Notes under the pieces: generated by a model
Seen by the model: the letters and a program-made list of their open reading frames with translations, nothing else
Databases searched by the model: none
Told to the model about the DNA's origin: nothing
Source of the DNA: Streptomyces sp. AC550_RSS872
Lineage (GTDB): Bacteria > Actinomycetota > Actinomycetes > Streptomycetales > Streptomycetaceae
NCBI RefSeq assembly: GCF_019049285.1
Contig: NZ_JAGMUL010000092.1
Coordinates: forward strand, 144,069-204,609
Direction of reading: 5' to 3'
DNA: 60,541 bases
Translations under genes and position numbers: made by a program
Shown: positions 8,755 to 16,873 of the stretch, piece after piece
Layout of the letters: every line of letters starts with the position of its first letter
Numbering within the stretch: the stretch's first letter is position 1

Positions 8755-9801
8755 TCACTGATCGGCGTTGCTCAACCGACCGGTCCCGTCGCCGCGAGCA
8801 CGTACTGCCGGTTCGAGCAGCGACAACGTCCTCTCCTCCGCGTCGAGGGCGACGCGGATACCGACCGGCATCGGCAGATTCGGGCCTGCGTGCCCGACCT
8901 CGACGTTGCCCAGGACCGGAATGTCACGGTCGCCGAGGACGTCGAGGACGATCTCGGCCAGGGTCGGGGAGCCGTCTGGTGAGTCGAGCCCGTCGATCGC
9001 CTCCGGAACGCCCACGACCATGCCGGCGATCCGATCGAGGACGCCACTGTGCCGCAGTATCTGCAGGTAGCTCCACACGTGGGATGCCTGGCCGCCCAGC
9101 TCCTCCCAGAACAGCACCGCGCCGTCGAAGCATTCGAGCGGCAGCGCGAAAGGCGTCGCCTGCGCAAGCACGATGCGGTTGATGACCCCACCGATCAGCG
9201 GACCTTCGGCCCGCCCGGCACGCCAGCATTCCCACGACGGACTGGCAGGCAGCGCACCGATCGGCTCTGTGTCGGTCAGCAGCGTCGCGTACAGCTTCCC
9301 CAGCTCCGTCCGGCGGGCAGCGGACGCTCTTTGCCAGTGCCCGCCGAGACCTGGCGTGGCCACGTCGGCATGGAATCCGACCAGGCCCGTGCGCGCGTAG
9401 AGCACCAGGTGCAGCAGGGAGATGTCGCTGTAGCCGAGGATCGGTTTGGGGTCGGCCCTGATCGCGTCGAAGTCGATCAGGTCGAGGTATCCGAATACTG
9501 TCTGGCCACCGTCGTGCGCGACGATCGCGCGCACCTCGGGGTCACGCAGCAGACTGTTGAACTCCTTGGCGATCTCGTCCGGCCGCGCCGCGCTCCACCA
9601 GCGGCGCCGTCCAGCTTCGAGGAGCGGCGCGAGACGCACACGGAATCCCATCCCCTCGATCTCGGCCACCGCCCGTTCGAGATCGGGCACGTACCTGGCG
9701 TCGAGCGGCCCGGACAGCGCCGCGACGACGACAAGGTCTCCGGGCACGAGAGCCCGAGGCCGCAGCAGTTGGGACGGCTGGGGCAGTGCGGTGAGAGTCA
9801 C
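8755..9801 (-). CDS. S66 family LD-carboxypeptidase (MccF-like)
   Basis: A 348-residue protein with the S66 serine-peptidase layout. The nucleophile elbow is in LGYSDISLL, the Glu is in AVLFWEELGG, and the His is in NVEVGHAGPNLPMPVG. Early RPDEIAKEFN and IVAHDGGQTVFGYLDLIDF segments are also typical. The family cleaves L,D-peptide bonds in muropeptides, or in MccF the acyl-sulfamoyl adenylates of microcin C. Which applies here cannot be told. The GTG at 9801 has a weak ribosome site. No cell-wall partner gene is adjacent, and it overlaps no neighbour. Confidence 0.85.
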   Translation of the reverse strand: MTLTALPQPSQLLRPRALVPGDLVVVAALSGPLDARYVPDLERAVAEIEGMGFRVRLAPLLEAGRRRWWSAARPDEIAKEFNSLLRDPEVRAIVAHDGGQTVFGYLDLIDFDAIRADPKPILGYSDISLLHLVLYARTGLVGFHADVATPGLGGHWQRASAARRTELGKLYATLLTDTEPIGALPASPSWECWRAGRAEGPLIGGVINRIVLAQATPFALPLECFDGAVLFWEELGGQASHVWSYLQILRHSGVLDRIAGMVVGVPEAIDGLDSPDGSPTLAEIVLDVLGDRDIPVLGNVEVGHAGPNLPMPVGIRVALDAEERTLSLLEPAVRARGDGTGRLSNADQ

Positions 9802-10076
9802 CGAGGAAGTATCCCGGCGCCTGCGACGACACGCGACACATTTACCGATCGGCTCCCTCCTCAGGTTGGCAAAGGCTCCCTACGTTGTTCTGCGGGAGGC
9901 GGTGAGCCTCTCCGCAGGCAGTCAGTGACCCTCAACTGCCCCAGTTACACCACTCGTTCGACAGTCCCCTACCTGGAAGTGGGTGAAGAGCGGCCGGATA
10001 TCAGCGAGACAGCGCCAGGCGCCGGACCACCTTCGACCCCGGCCACAGCGCCCATGACCGCTCCCGCCGTACGCCT
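9802..10076. other. Intergenic stretch, nothing recognised
   Basis: This interval separates the LD-carboxypeptidase start from the Cys-rich reading frame. Frames on both strands are open only because of GC bias and show no family resemblance. Confidence 0.4.
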
Positions 10077-10517
10077 GTGACCTGGTTACGGGCCCGCCTC
10101 GTTCCCAGGCCGGCCATCGCCCGACGCCGACGCAATCGGCCGCATCCTCCCCCGCCATGCAGGTGGCGCCGAAGCCAGTCCGTGTCCACTGGCACGGCCG
10201 GGCCTCCGGCGCCGCCGCACCCGCAGGCATCGTGCTACAGCCGAGACCGGTCCAACCATGAACTGTGCGCCCGGTGCGGTCGTACGGGCGAGATACGCCG
10301 GACCGGCGACCATGCGGGCGTGTGCTTCGCGTGCGTACGGGCCCCCGTCGCCCTGTGCTCCGTCTGCGGGCGGTTGCCCCCGTGCTACCGCGTGGACACC
10401 GCCTCGCCCCGGTGCCCGGAGTGTTCCCGAGTGACACGTCGCACCCGATCGGTCTCCGGCGGCGAGGGCGTCCGGGCCAGGATCGAGGCTGTACGCCAGA
10501 TCCTCGCCGGGCAGTGA
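10077..10517 (+). CDS. Cysteine-rich zinc-ribbon-like protein or fragment
   Basis: The C-terminal ~85 residues contain CARCG, CFAC, CSVCG, a single Cys and CPEC at regular intervals, the look of tandem zinc ribbons found at the N-terminus of some Streptomyces phage-type integrases and hypothetical proteins. The first ~60 residues are Arg/Pro-rich and unconvincing, so the true start may lie nearer 10230 or the gene may be a broken end of a larger one. No catalytic domain is present. Confidence that this is expressed is low. Confidence 0.35.
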   Translation: MTWLRARLVPRPAIARRRRNRPHPPPPCRWRRSQSVSTGTAGPPAPPHPQASCYSRDRSNHELCARCGRTGEIRRTGDHAGVCFACVRAPVALCSVCGRLPPCYRVDTASPRCPECSRVTRRTRSVSGGEGVRARIEAVRQILAGQ

Positions 10518-10652
10518 CGCGCCCGACCCCCGCACGCGTCCGGGCCCCGCTCACCATGCCAGTGCGGTTGCGGTTCCTTCAGCGGCACATCCTCGGGGCC
10601 GCGGCCGGTCTCCCGGGCGAGCATCTGGAGCACTACGACGAGAACGCCGCGG

Positions 10653-10808
10653 ATGCCCGACGTCGTCCCAGTGGAACTCAGTGCGCCGGGCAGGCGGCCG
10701 ATCCGCTCCGCCGACCTGATCGGCTGCGGCGTCATGGGTTTCTCGTTGCTCCACAGCGCGGCCGATGAGTTTGTGGCTCCCGGCCGGTCCAAGCTCGTGA
10801 CAGCCTAG
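10653..10808 (+). CDS. Small unknown ORF before the reductase gene
   Basis: A 51-codon frame (MPDVVPVELSAPG ... SKLVTA) ends 14 bases before the ATG of the DHFR-like reductase. It has no recognisable domain. It may be an upstream member of the same transcript or the remnant of a longer gene. Confidence 0.25.
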   Translation: MPDVVPVELSAPGRRPIRSADLIGCGVMGFSLLHSAADEFVAPGRSKLVTA

Positions 10809-10822
10809 GAAAGGACACCGCC

Positions 10823-11428
10823 ATGTCGGAGCTCCTCGTCGACTTCATCACCTCCCTCGACGGCCACGCATCCGGAGAGGGATGGCCCGGGTTCTGGGGG
10901 CTCGAGGGCCCGGAATACCTCGCATGGCTCGGCGAGCAGCCCGAGGCCACCTACCTGATGGGAGCGAACACCTACCGCCTGATGTCGGGCTTCGCCGCGG
11001 GCGAGGTCCCGAATGGTCAAGACGAGTTCAGGCCCGAAGAAGAGGCGTCCGTCGACTCGCTCACGCAAGCGTCCAAGGTGGTGTTCTCCTCCTCGCTCGA
11101 GGAGCCACTGACGTGGGCCAACTCCACGCTCGTCCGCGACGACGCCGTCGAGGCGGTCCGCGCCATGAAGTCGAGTGGCTCGGGGCTCCTCAGCACGATC
11201 GGCAGCCTCAGCCTGTGCCGGTCCCTGCTACGAGCCGGACTCGTCGACCGCTTCCGGGTCGTGATGTTCCCGGTGATCACCGGGGCCACGGGCGAAGAAC
11301 GCATCTACGACGGTTATCCGGACGTTGCCCTCGAGATGATCGAGCACCGCACCTTCGACGGCCGTATCCAGCTGGTCGAGTACAAGCCCCGCGTGCTCGA
11401 GCACCCGCCGCTCGGCGTCACTGCGTGA
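10823..11428 (+). CDS. RibD C-terminal/dihydrofolate-reductase-fold protein
   Basis: A 201-residue protein with the pattern of the actinobacterial dihydrofolate-reductase-like (RibD_C) family: LLVDFITSLDGHASG at the N-terminus, the YLMGANTYRLMSGF helix, SKVVFSSSLEEPLTWANSTLV, and GLVDRFRVVMFPVITG near the end. The family binds NADPH; the substrate of most actinobacterial members is unknown. AGGAAAGGAC lies at the right distance before the ATG. The downstream neighbour is an arsenate-reductase relic, so no operon partner is evident. Confidence 0.85.
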   Translation: MSELLVDFITSLDGHASGEGWPGFWGLEGPEYLAWLGEQPEATYLMGANTYRLMSGFAAGEVPNGQDEFRPEEEASVDSLTQASKVVFSSSLEEPLTWANSTLVRDDAVEAVRAMKSSGSGLLSTIGSLSLCRSLLRAGLVDRFRVVMFPVITGATGEERIYDGYPDVALEMIEHRTFDGRIQLVEYKPRVLEHPPLGVTA

Positions 11429-11600
11429 CGCCGCCCCGTCCGCCGGTCTGGACGGCCGCCAGGCCAGCGCCGCGGGCGCGGAGCAAGACCTACCGCCAAC
11501 GTCAGGACGCCCGGTCCAGGTCGCGACGCGGTTGAGGGAGACAGGGTTCCTCTCGCCCCCGGAGGCGATCCCGTGCCCGTACACGGCCAGGAGACCAGCG

Positions 11601-11875
11601 ATGTCCGACAAGCCCGCCGTGCTGTTCGTCCGCGTCCACAACGCCGGCCGCTCACTGATGGCCGCCGCCTGGCTGAGCCACCTCGCCGGCGACCGCATCG
11701 AGGTCTGCTCCGCCGCTTCGGCCCCCGCCGGCCAGGTCAACCTCGCCGCCGTCGAAGCCATGGCTGAGGTGGGCATCGACATCACCGCCGAACAGCCCAA
11801 GCTCCTCACCGTCGACGCGCTCCGGGCCTCCGACGTGTGCATCACCATGGGCTGCGGCGACGCCTACCCCTGTCC
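11601..11875 (+). pseudogene. ArsC-type arsenate reductase remnant with Cys-to-Arg at the active site
   Basis: The frame starts MSDKPAVLFVRVHNAGRSLM and continues through AAVEAMAEVGIDITAEQPK to ITMGCGDAYPCP, clearly the low-molecular-weight phosphatase-like ArsC family. The catalytic loop CxHNAGRS reads RVHNAGRS: the nucleophilic Cys is Arg. Resemblance ends after CGDAYPCP (~11875), leaving about 92 of the usual ~135 residues; the frame runs on as unrelated sequence to 12197. A ribosome site (CCAGGAGACC) still precedes the ATG, which suggests recent decay. Confidence 0.7.
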
Positions 11876-12261
11876 GGCCAGCTCGGCAGCCGACGCGCAG
11901 GCCCGAGCGCGCGGGCGGTACAAGCTGGCCGTCGAAGGTCGCCGCACACTTCCTGCCGCCGATTCACTCAGCGCCTGCCCAACGCCCGCCGCTCTCCGCC
12001 ATGGGGGCACGGAACCGCTCGATCGCGGCCGCACGTGTGGCGCCTGGTCCCATTTCGCGCCGTACTCGCCGGTGGGCATACGCCAGGTCCGTACACGGTA
12101 TTCGGCAACGCCGTCCGGCGCTGCGAAGACCCGGTGCGGCACGGCGAGCGGCCGGATCGACGTCGCGGGGGAAGAACCGACTCTGAGCACGACGTAGGAC
12201 CAGCCGGTCTCTTCCTTGGCTTTGTATCCGAGAGCGGGCTCATCTTCACCCGGCTCCGGCA
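11876..12261. other. Decayed junction between ArsC and IS remnants
   Basis: I see no supportable gene here. The frame from the ArsC relic continues to a stop at 12197 without family similarity. Confidence 0.4.
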
Positions 12262-12720
12262 TATCGCCCAGGCGGCGTACGAGCGCATCGTCGGCCTCGT
12301 ACTGGACCAGGTCGCCGTCGACGGGCCGATCACCGCACGCCCGGAGGCGGGGAAGCCGCCGGACGCTCCCCGGTCGACCGGGGCAAACAGGGCCTCAAAC
12401 CTTCGGGGATGACAGACGGGTACGGCATCCCGCTGGGCCGCGTCCTGGCCGGAGCGAACTGCCATGACTCGCCGCTGCTCGCCCCGACCCTGGATGTTCT
12501 GGACGGCCTGGGCCCGCTGCCCGACGACACCACCGTGCACACGAGGGCGAGAGAACTCCCGTCCGGGCCACCGGGCGCCGGCGCGTAGAGCGCACCCACG
12601 CCTGGCAGAACGCCTTCCACCGTCTCGCACGCTGCTACGAACGCCGGATCGACGTCATCAACGCCTTCTTCGACCTCACGGATGCCGTCATCACCGTGCG
12701 TACCAGCTCCAGCGAAGCAC
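12262..12720 (+). pseudogene. IS5-family transposase remnant, multiply frameshifted
   Basis: Three plus-strand frames in turn carry AYERIVGLVLDQVAVDGPIT, then SGMTDGYGIPLGRVLAGAN with HDSPLLAPTLDVLDGLG, then RRVERTHAWQNAFHRLARCY and DVINAFFDLTDAVITVRT. Together they form the DDE core and C-terminus of a Streptomyces IS5-family transposase. At least two frameshifts and internal deletions separate them. It is distinct from the IS5-type copy at 8247-8741. Confidence 0.65.
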
Positions 12721-12775
12721 CAATGGAGAACGCGCTGTACCTACCAGAGCCCTGGCGGCCGTCGGCGGCGGTCGG

Positions 12776-13579
12776 TCACGGCATTGCCGCGAATGCCTCC
12801 CGATGGTCGCGTGCCCACTGCTCAAACGTGCCCGCCGGCCGGCCGAGCACCCGCGGCACGTGGTCGGTGACGTAGGCCGCACCGCCGGCGCGCGCCCAGC
12901 CGATCCCGGTGACCATCCCGGTCGACAACTGGTCGAACGCATTCGTGTCGGTGATCCTGACTGGCCGTTCCAGCACTCCCTCCAGGATCGCCGCCTGGTC
13001 TGCGAACGTCAGCAGCTCCGGCCCGGTCAGGTCGTACCGCTGCCCGTCGTGCGCCTCGCCGGTCATGGCGGCGACGGCGACCGCGGCCACGTCCCTCGGA
13101 TCGACGATGGCCTGCCGGGAGTCGCCGGCCAGGTTCGGGATCGGCTCTCCGGCCTGGATAAGCGCCCGGTACCACAAGAAGTTCGAGGCGAAGCTCGGCG
13201 GGCGAAGCATCGTCCACACGAGCCCGCTGGCCTCGATCGCCTCCTCCGCGGCGAGGTGCCACGCGCCGACGGTCGCCCCGTCGAACCGCTCGCCGCTGCC
13301 GATGGCGGACAGCTTGACGATCTTACGGACCCCGGCCGCCCGCGCGGCCGTGACCAGGGCGATGTCGTGGTCCGCGGTTGGTACGGGGGGCACGGTTACG
13401 AGGAAGACCGTGTCGACGTCGGCCACCGCGCGCGCCAGCGACGCCGGGTCGTCGAAGTCGGCCCGCACCCCGCCGGGCCGCTCGCGGCGGGACATCGCCC
13501 GGAACGGTACGCCCCGCTCGGTGAGCAGACGGACGACGTGATTACCGATGGTGCCGGTAGCACCAGTAACAAGGATCAT
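12776..13579 (-). CDS. NmrA-like NAD(P)-dependent oxidoreductase (atypical SDR)
   Basis: A 267-residue Rossmann protein starting MILVTGATGTIGNHVVRLL, the GxxGxxG dinucleotide motif of atypical SDR/NmrA proteins. DTVFLVTVPPVPT, VRKIVKLSAIGS and WTMLRPPSFASNF follow in family order. The catalytic YxxxK is not clearly present, as in many NmrA members, which may act as redox-sensing or quinone-reducing proteins. It is divergent from an AraC-type regulator whose furthest-upstream ATG is only 9 bases away, so the two are probably co-regulated. Confidence 0.85.
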   Translation of the reverse strand: MILVTGATGTIGNHVVRLLTERGVPFRAMSRRERPGGVRADFDDPASLARAVADVDTVFLVTVPPVPTADHDIALVTAARAAGVRKIVKLSAIGSGERFDGATVGAWHLAAEEAIEASGLVWTMLRPPSFASNFLWYRALIQAGEPIPNLAGDSRQAIVDPRDVAAVAVAAMTGEAHDGQRYDLTGPELLTFADQAAILEGVLERPVRITDTNAFDQLSTGMVTGIGWARAGGAAYVTDHVPRVLGRPAGTFEQWARDHREAFAAMP

Positions 13580-13633
13580 GTCCCGACGATGACAGCGCTC
13601 TTACACCTCGTGATAGGAAGTTTCGGCACTATC

Positions 13634-14341
13634 GTGGGCCGCGTGGGTTCTCTCGTCGTGCCGCCTGCCCTTCTGCGGTGGGTGGCCGGGATCGATGTCG
13701 CTACGGCGGCCGGTTCGGCGGCGGTCGATGTGCCCGATCACGCCACCACGCTTCTCCTGCGCACTGACAAGCGCGAGCTGATCGTCATGGGCCCCCGCAC
13801 CCGGGCCGCCTATCACGTCGCCGCGCCCGGCCACTCGTGCGTGCGGGTTCGTATGCGGCCGGGTCGTGCCCAAGCCCTGATCGGCCGTCCCCTGCGTGAC
13901 TTCGCCGACCGGGCCCTGCTGCTCCGCGAACTACCGGGCCTGGACATCGACCAGTTCGCCGCCGACCCGGTCACCGCTCTCGAAAACGCATGGGCCGACC
14001 GCCCGGAGCCGTCGGAGCGGCTCGAAGAGGCGGCGCGTCTACTGGCCGGCAGCACTGTCGCCGAGACCGCGGCCCGGTTGCACATCAGTGAGCGCCGCCT
14101 GCACGCCCTGTTCACCGAAGGCACCGGTTTGTCCCCCAAGCACTTCGCACGCATCGACCGCGTTCGCACCGTGCTCGCGGCAGGTGTGGGCCGATGGGCG
14201 GACATCGCCGCGACGGCCGGCTACTACGACCAGTCCCACATGACGGCCGAGTTCCGCCACTTCATGGGTGTCCCACCGGCCGCGTTCACCGCGGGTCGGC
14301 GCCCCGCCGCGACTTCGTGCAGAGCGGTCACACTCCGATGA
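13634..14341 (+). CDS. AraC-family transcriptional regulator
   Basis: About 235 residues. The C-terminal ~90 residues form the paired helix-turn-helix: TVAETAARLHISERRLHALF with TGLSPKHFARIDR, then ADIAATAGYYDQSHMTAEF and FMGVPPAAF. The N-terminal half is an actinobacterial ligand-binding module of unknown ligand. An ATG at 13589 is possible but would leave almost no space for the divergent SDR promoter, so one of the GTG codons at 13634 or 13643 is preferred. It probably controls the neighbouring SDR gene. Confidence 0.8.
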   Translation: MGRVGSLVVPPALLRWVAGIDVATAAGSAAVDVPDHATTLLLRTDKRELIVMGPRTRAAYHVAAPGHSCVRVRMRPGRAQALIGRPLRDFADRALLLRELPGLDIDQFAADPVTALENAWADRPEPSERLEEAARLLAGSTVAETAARLHISERRLHALFTEGTGLSPKHFARIDRVRTVLAAGVGRWADIAATAGYYDQSHMTAEFRHFMGVPPAAFTAGRRPAATSCRAVTLR

Positions 14342-14993
14342 AGCTCACTGTTTCTGTCATGTCCGCCCGCCCGGTACGCAGCCGTGGCACGCCTTCCTTC
14401 TCGAATCCCACCGCGACACCGCAGAACAGTACGAGCCCGTCGTCGGCTCCGACCATCCGGCTGACGGTCTGGCGATACATCGTCCACATCACCTGGGGGC
14501 AGCTGTGCAACCCTTCCGCCCTGAGCAACAGCATGACCGTCTGCAGGTACATCCCCGCGTCCCCCCACTGCCCGGGCCCCATCGTCCGGTCGAGGTAGCA
14601 GAACAGTACGACCGGTGCCCCGAACGCCTCCGAGTTCAAGGCGGCGATCTTCGTGGGCCTCTCGGGGTCGTCGCGCTCGATTCCCAGCGCCTTGTACCGC
14701 TGGGCGGCCGCGGTGGAGAAGCGTTCCAGATACGGCGAGGTCAGTTCGGCCGGGTACATCGGATACTCCCGCTCATCACCCGGGTCTCCCGCCAGTGCCC
14801 TGGCCGTCGCGCGCCTCTTCAGTTCGGCCAGGGGCTCGCCGGTCACGACATACACATGCCACGGCTGGAGGTTCCCACTCGACGGAGCCTGCGTCGCTGT
14901 GGCCAGCACTCGTTCGAGTACCTCTTTGGGCACTGGCTCATCGCTGAACGCCCGTACGGCCCGGCGACTGTTCACGGCTTCGTAGACGTGCAC
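14328..14993 (-). CDS. Nitroreductase-family flavoprotein
   Basis: A 221-residue FMN-dependent nitroreductase-like protein. VYEAVNSRRAVRAFSDEPV carries the N-terminal RR motif that binds FMN phosphate. ATQAPSSGNLQPWHVYVVTG is the second FMN segment, and GPGQWGDAGMYLQTVMLL matches the C-terminal helix. The GTG at 14993 has GAGAGGACAAGAAGG upstream and matches the family start; a longer frame to 15131 has no similarity. Its 3' end overlaps the end of the convergent AraC gene by 14 bases. No link to the iron locus can be seen. Confidence 0.85.
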   Translation of the reverse strand: MHVYEAVNSRRAVRAFSDEPVPKEVLERVLATATQAPSSGNLQPWHVYVVTGEPLAELKRRATARALAGDPGDEREYPMYPAELTSPYLERFSTAAAQRYKALGIERDDPERPTKIAALNSEAFGAPVVLFCYLDRTMGPGQWGDAGMYLQTVMLLLRAEGLHSCPQVMWTMYRQTVSRMVGADDGLVLFCGVAVGFEKEGVPRLRTGRADMTETVSFIGV

Positions 14994-15295
14994 GCCTTCT
15001 TGTCCTCTCACTCCACGCTGATGCTTCTGGCCCGCTCCTGCCATGTCTCCGCCCGCTCCGGAGCGATATGCCCGACCGGACGTCGACGCGGTCGCCGGTT
15101 GCCGCCCGTGCCCAGCGTGATCCCGCTGCACGCCGCCAGGACTGAACCAGGTGCCGCGGCGGGGCGGAACGTCGTTGAGACGTGACGCCAGGCCGGCGGT
15201 GCCGCCTGGCCACCTCCAGGTGCTCGGGCGTATCTGCGGCGCACAGTGGCTCTCCGGGACTCTCGATCAGCTCAGGGGGAATGCCGTGGACCTGT
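14994..15295. other. Intergenic stretch, nothing recognised
   Basis: A 302-base gap between the nitroreductase start and the amidohydrolase stop. A minus-strand frame containing ADTPEHLEVARRH is open but too short and too isolated to call a gene. Confidence 0.4.
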
Positions 15296-16873
15296 TCACG
15301 CCACCAGATTCTCCGCCTCGCGGCCGTCGACATACGTCGCCACCACCTCGATGTCGCCGATGCGCGAGGCGTCGACGCGCCGCGGGTCGTCACCGAGCAC
15401 CACCAGATCGGCGCGTTTGCCCGGGGTGAGGCTGCCGGCACTGTCCTCCCAGTGGCAGGCATAGGCGCCGGCGATCGTGTAGGCACGCAGGGCGTCGTCG
15501 ACGGTGATGCCCTCGTCCCGGCCGATCAGCCGGCCCGACTCGGAGGCGCGCTCGACCATGAACTGGACGGCCCGCAGTGGGGATCCGTCCGTGACGGGAC
15601 GGTCGGAGCTGCCGACCAGGGTGATGCCGTGGTCGAGGAAGCTCTGGCCCCGGTACAGCCACGGTGCACGCTCTTCGCCCATGATCGCCGCATAGTCGTC
15701 GCCGAAGTAGCGCAGGAAGTTGGGCTGGACGACCGCGCTGACGCCGAGCTGCGCGAAGCGCGGAAGCTGGTTCGGGCGGATCAGGCCGGCGTGTTCGATG
15801 CGGTGCCGGGCGCCGGGGCGCGGCCGCAGACGCTGGGCGCGCTCCAGGGCGTCGAGGGCGACGTCGGCCGCGCGGTCGCCGATGGCGTGGACGGCGAGCT
15901 GCCATCCGGCGAGGTGGCCGTCCACGATCGTGTCGGCGAGCGCGTCGGGGTCGTCCTGCAACTGGCCCGCGTGGTCCAGCCCTTCGTACGGGCTGCTCAG
16001 AGCGGCCGTACGGGCCATCATGCCGCCGTCGGTGTAGATCTTCAGGGCACCCACGGAGAGCCAGTCGTCGCCGAAGCCGGTGCGCAGGCCGAGGTCGAGG
16101 GCGCGGGGGATGCCGTCGGTGTCGTGTGCGGCGACCGGGCGCAGCCGGTCGGCGGACACCATCAGCTGCACCCGCAGCGGCAACAGGCCCTTTTCTCGGG
16201 CAAGTTGGTAGGCGCCCAGCTCGACGGGGCTGTGGCCGAAGAGGGTGCCGCCGATGCCCGCCTCGGCACAGGCGGTGACGCCCTCGGCCAGACAGGTCCG
16301 GGCGGCGCGCCCGATCGCCGCGGCCAACTCCTCCTGGGAGTACGGCAGGCGCAGCGCGCGGGCGGCTCCCATGGCACCCTCGGCGAGGAAGCCGTTCTCA
16401 TGCGGGATGTCGGCGGGGAGCAGGTCGAGGACGGCGCTGTTGACGACGCAGCCGTGTCCGGAGTCGTGCATCATGAACACTTTGCGCCCGTAGCTGACCT
16501 TGTCCAGTTCGGCGGCGGTCAGGTGGCGGCCCAGGGCCCGCTGGTCGTACCCGGCGATGCTCACCCAGTCGTCGGGTGAGCTCTTCCGGGAGGCGGCCTC
16601 CTCCACGACCGCGAGCACGTCGTCGATCCGCGCGCGGCCGGCGATGCTCGGGGTGACCTCCTTGAACCCGGTCCAGGGCAGATGCACATGCGCGTCGATG
16701 AACCCCGGCAGCACGGTGGCGCCCTCCAGGTCGATCACCTCGCGGGCGGGCAGGGAGGTCACGGCATCGTCGAGCCCGACGATCCGGCCCTGCCAGATGC
16801 CCAGGTCGTGGGCGACCGGGTGGTCCGGGTCCATGGTGAGGAAGCGTGCGTTGGTCAGCCGGGTGCTGAGCAT
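15296..16873 (-). CDS. YtcJ-type metal-dependent amidohydrolase
   Basis: A 525-residue member of the amidohydrolase superfamily (YtcJ/amidohydrolase_3). The metal-binding HxH is in GFIDAHVHLPWTGF. Further metal or catalytic positions appear in ALKIYTDGGM, VHAIGDRAAD, HRIEHAGLI and the late SSDRPV segment; SLTPGKRADLVVLGDDP closes the beta-sandwich. The family hydrolyses amide or ester bonds in varied small molecules. Its ATG overlaps the stop of the upstream siderophore ABC ATPase gene by one base (TGATG), so it is the last gene of an iron-controlled uptake operon. A role in processing an imported siderophore is therefore plausible but unproven. Confidence 0.85.
   Translation of the reverse strand: MLSTRLTNARFLTMDPDHPVAHDLGIWQGRIVGLDDAVTSLPAREVIDLEGATVLPGFIDAHVHLPWTGFKEVTPSIAGRARIDDVLAVVEEAASRKSSPDDWVSIAGYDQRALGRHLTAAELDKVSYGRKVFMMHDSGHGCVVNSAVLDLLPADIPHENGFLAEGAMGAARALRLPYSQEELAAAIGRAARTCLAEGVTACAEAGIGGTLFGHSPVELGAYQLAREKGLLPLRVQLMVSADRLRPVAAHDTDGIPRALDLGLRTGFGDDWLSVGALKIYTDGGMMARTAALSSPYEGLDHAGQLQDDPDALADTIVDGHLAGWQLAVHAIGDRAADVALDALERAQRLRPRPGARHRIEHAGLIRPNQLPRFAQLGVSAVVQPNFLRYFGDDYAAIMGEERAPWLYRGQSFLDHGITLVGSSDRPVTDGSPLRAVQFMVERASESGRLIGRDEGITVDDALRAYTIAGAYACHWEDSAGSLTPGKRADLVVLGDDPRRVDASRIGDIEVVATYVDGREAENLVA

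Noticed and set aside
14328..14993. Nitroreductase as a ferric-siderophore reductase of the iron locus
   Set aside because: It has its own start, no iron box and is separated by 300 bases from the uptake operon; it is an ordinary FMN nitroreductase by motif.
15150..15295. Minus-strand segment ending ADTPEHLEVARRH, possibly the end of a nucleotidyltransferase
   Set aside because: No start, no upstream domain, and no ribosome site; treated as non-coding.
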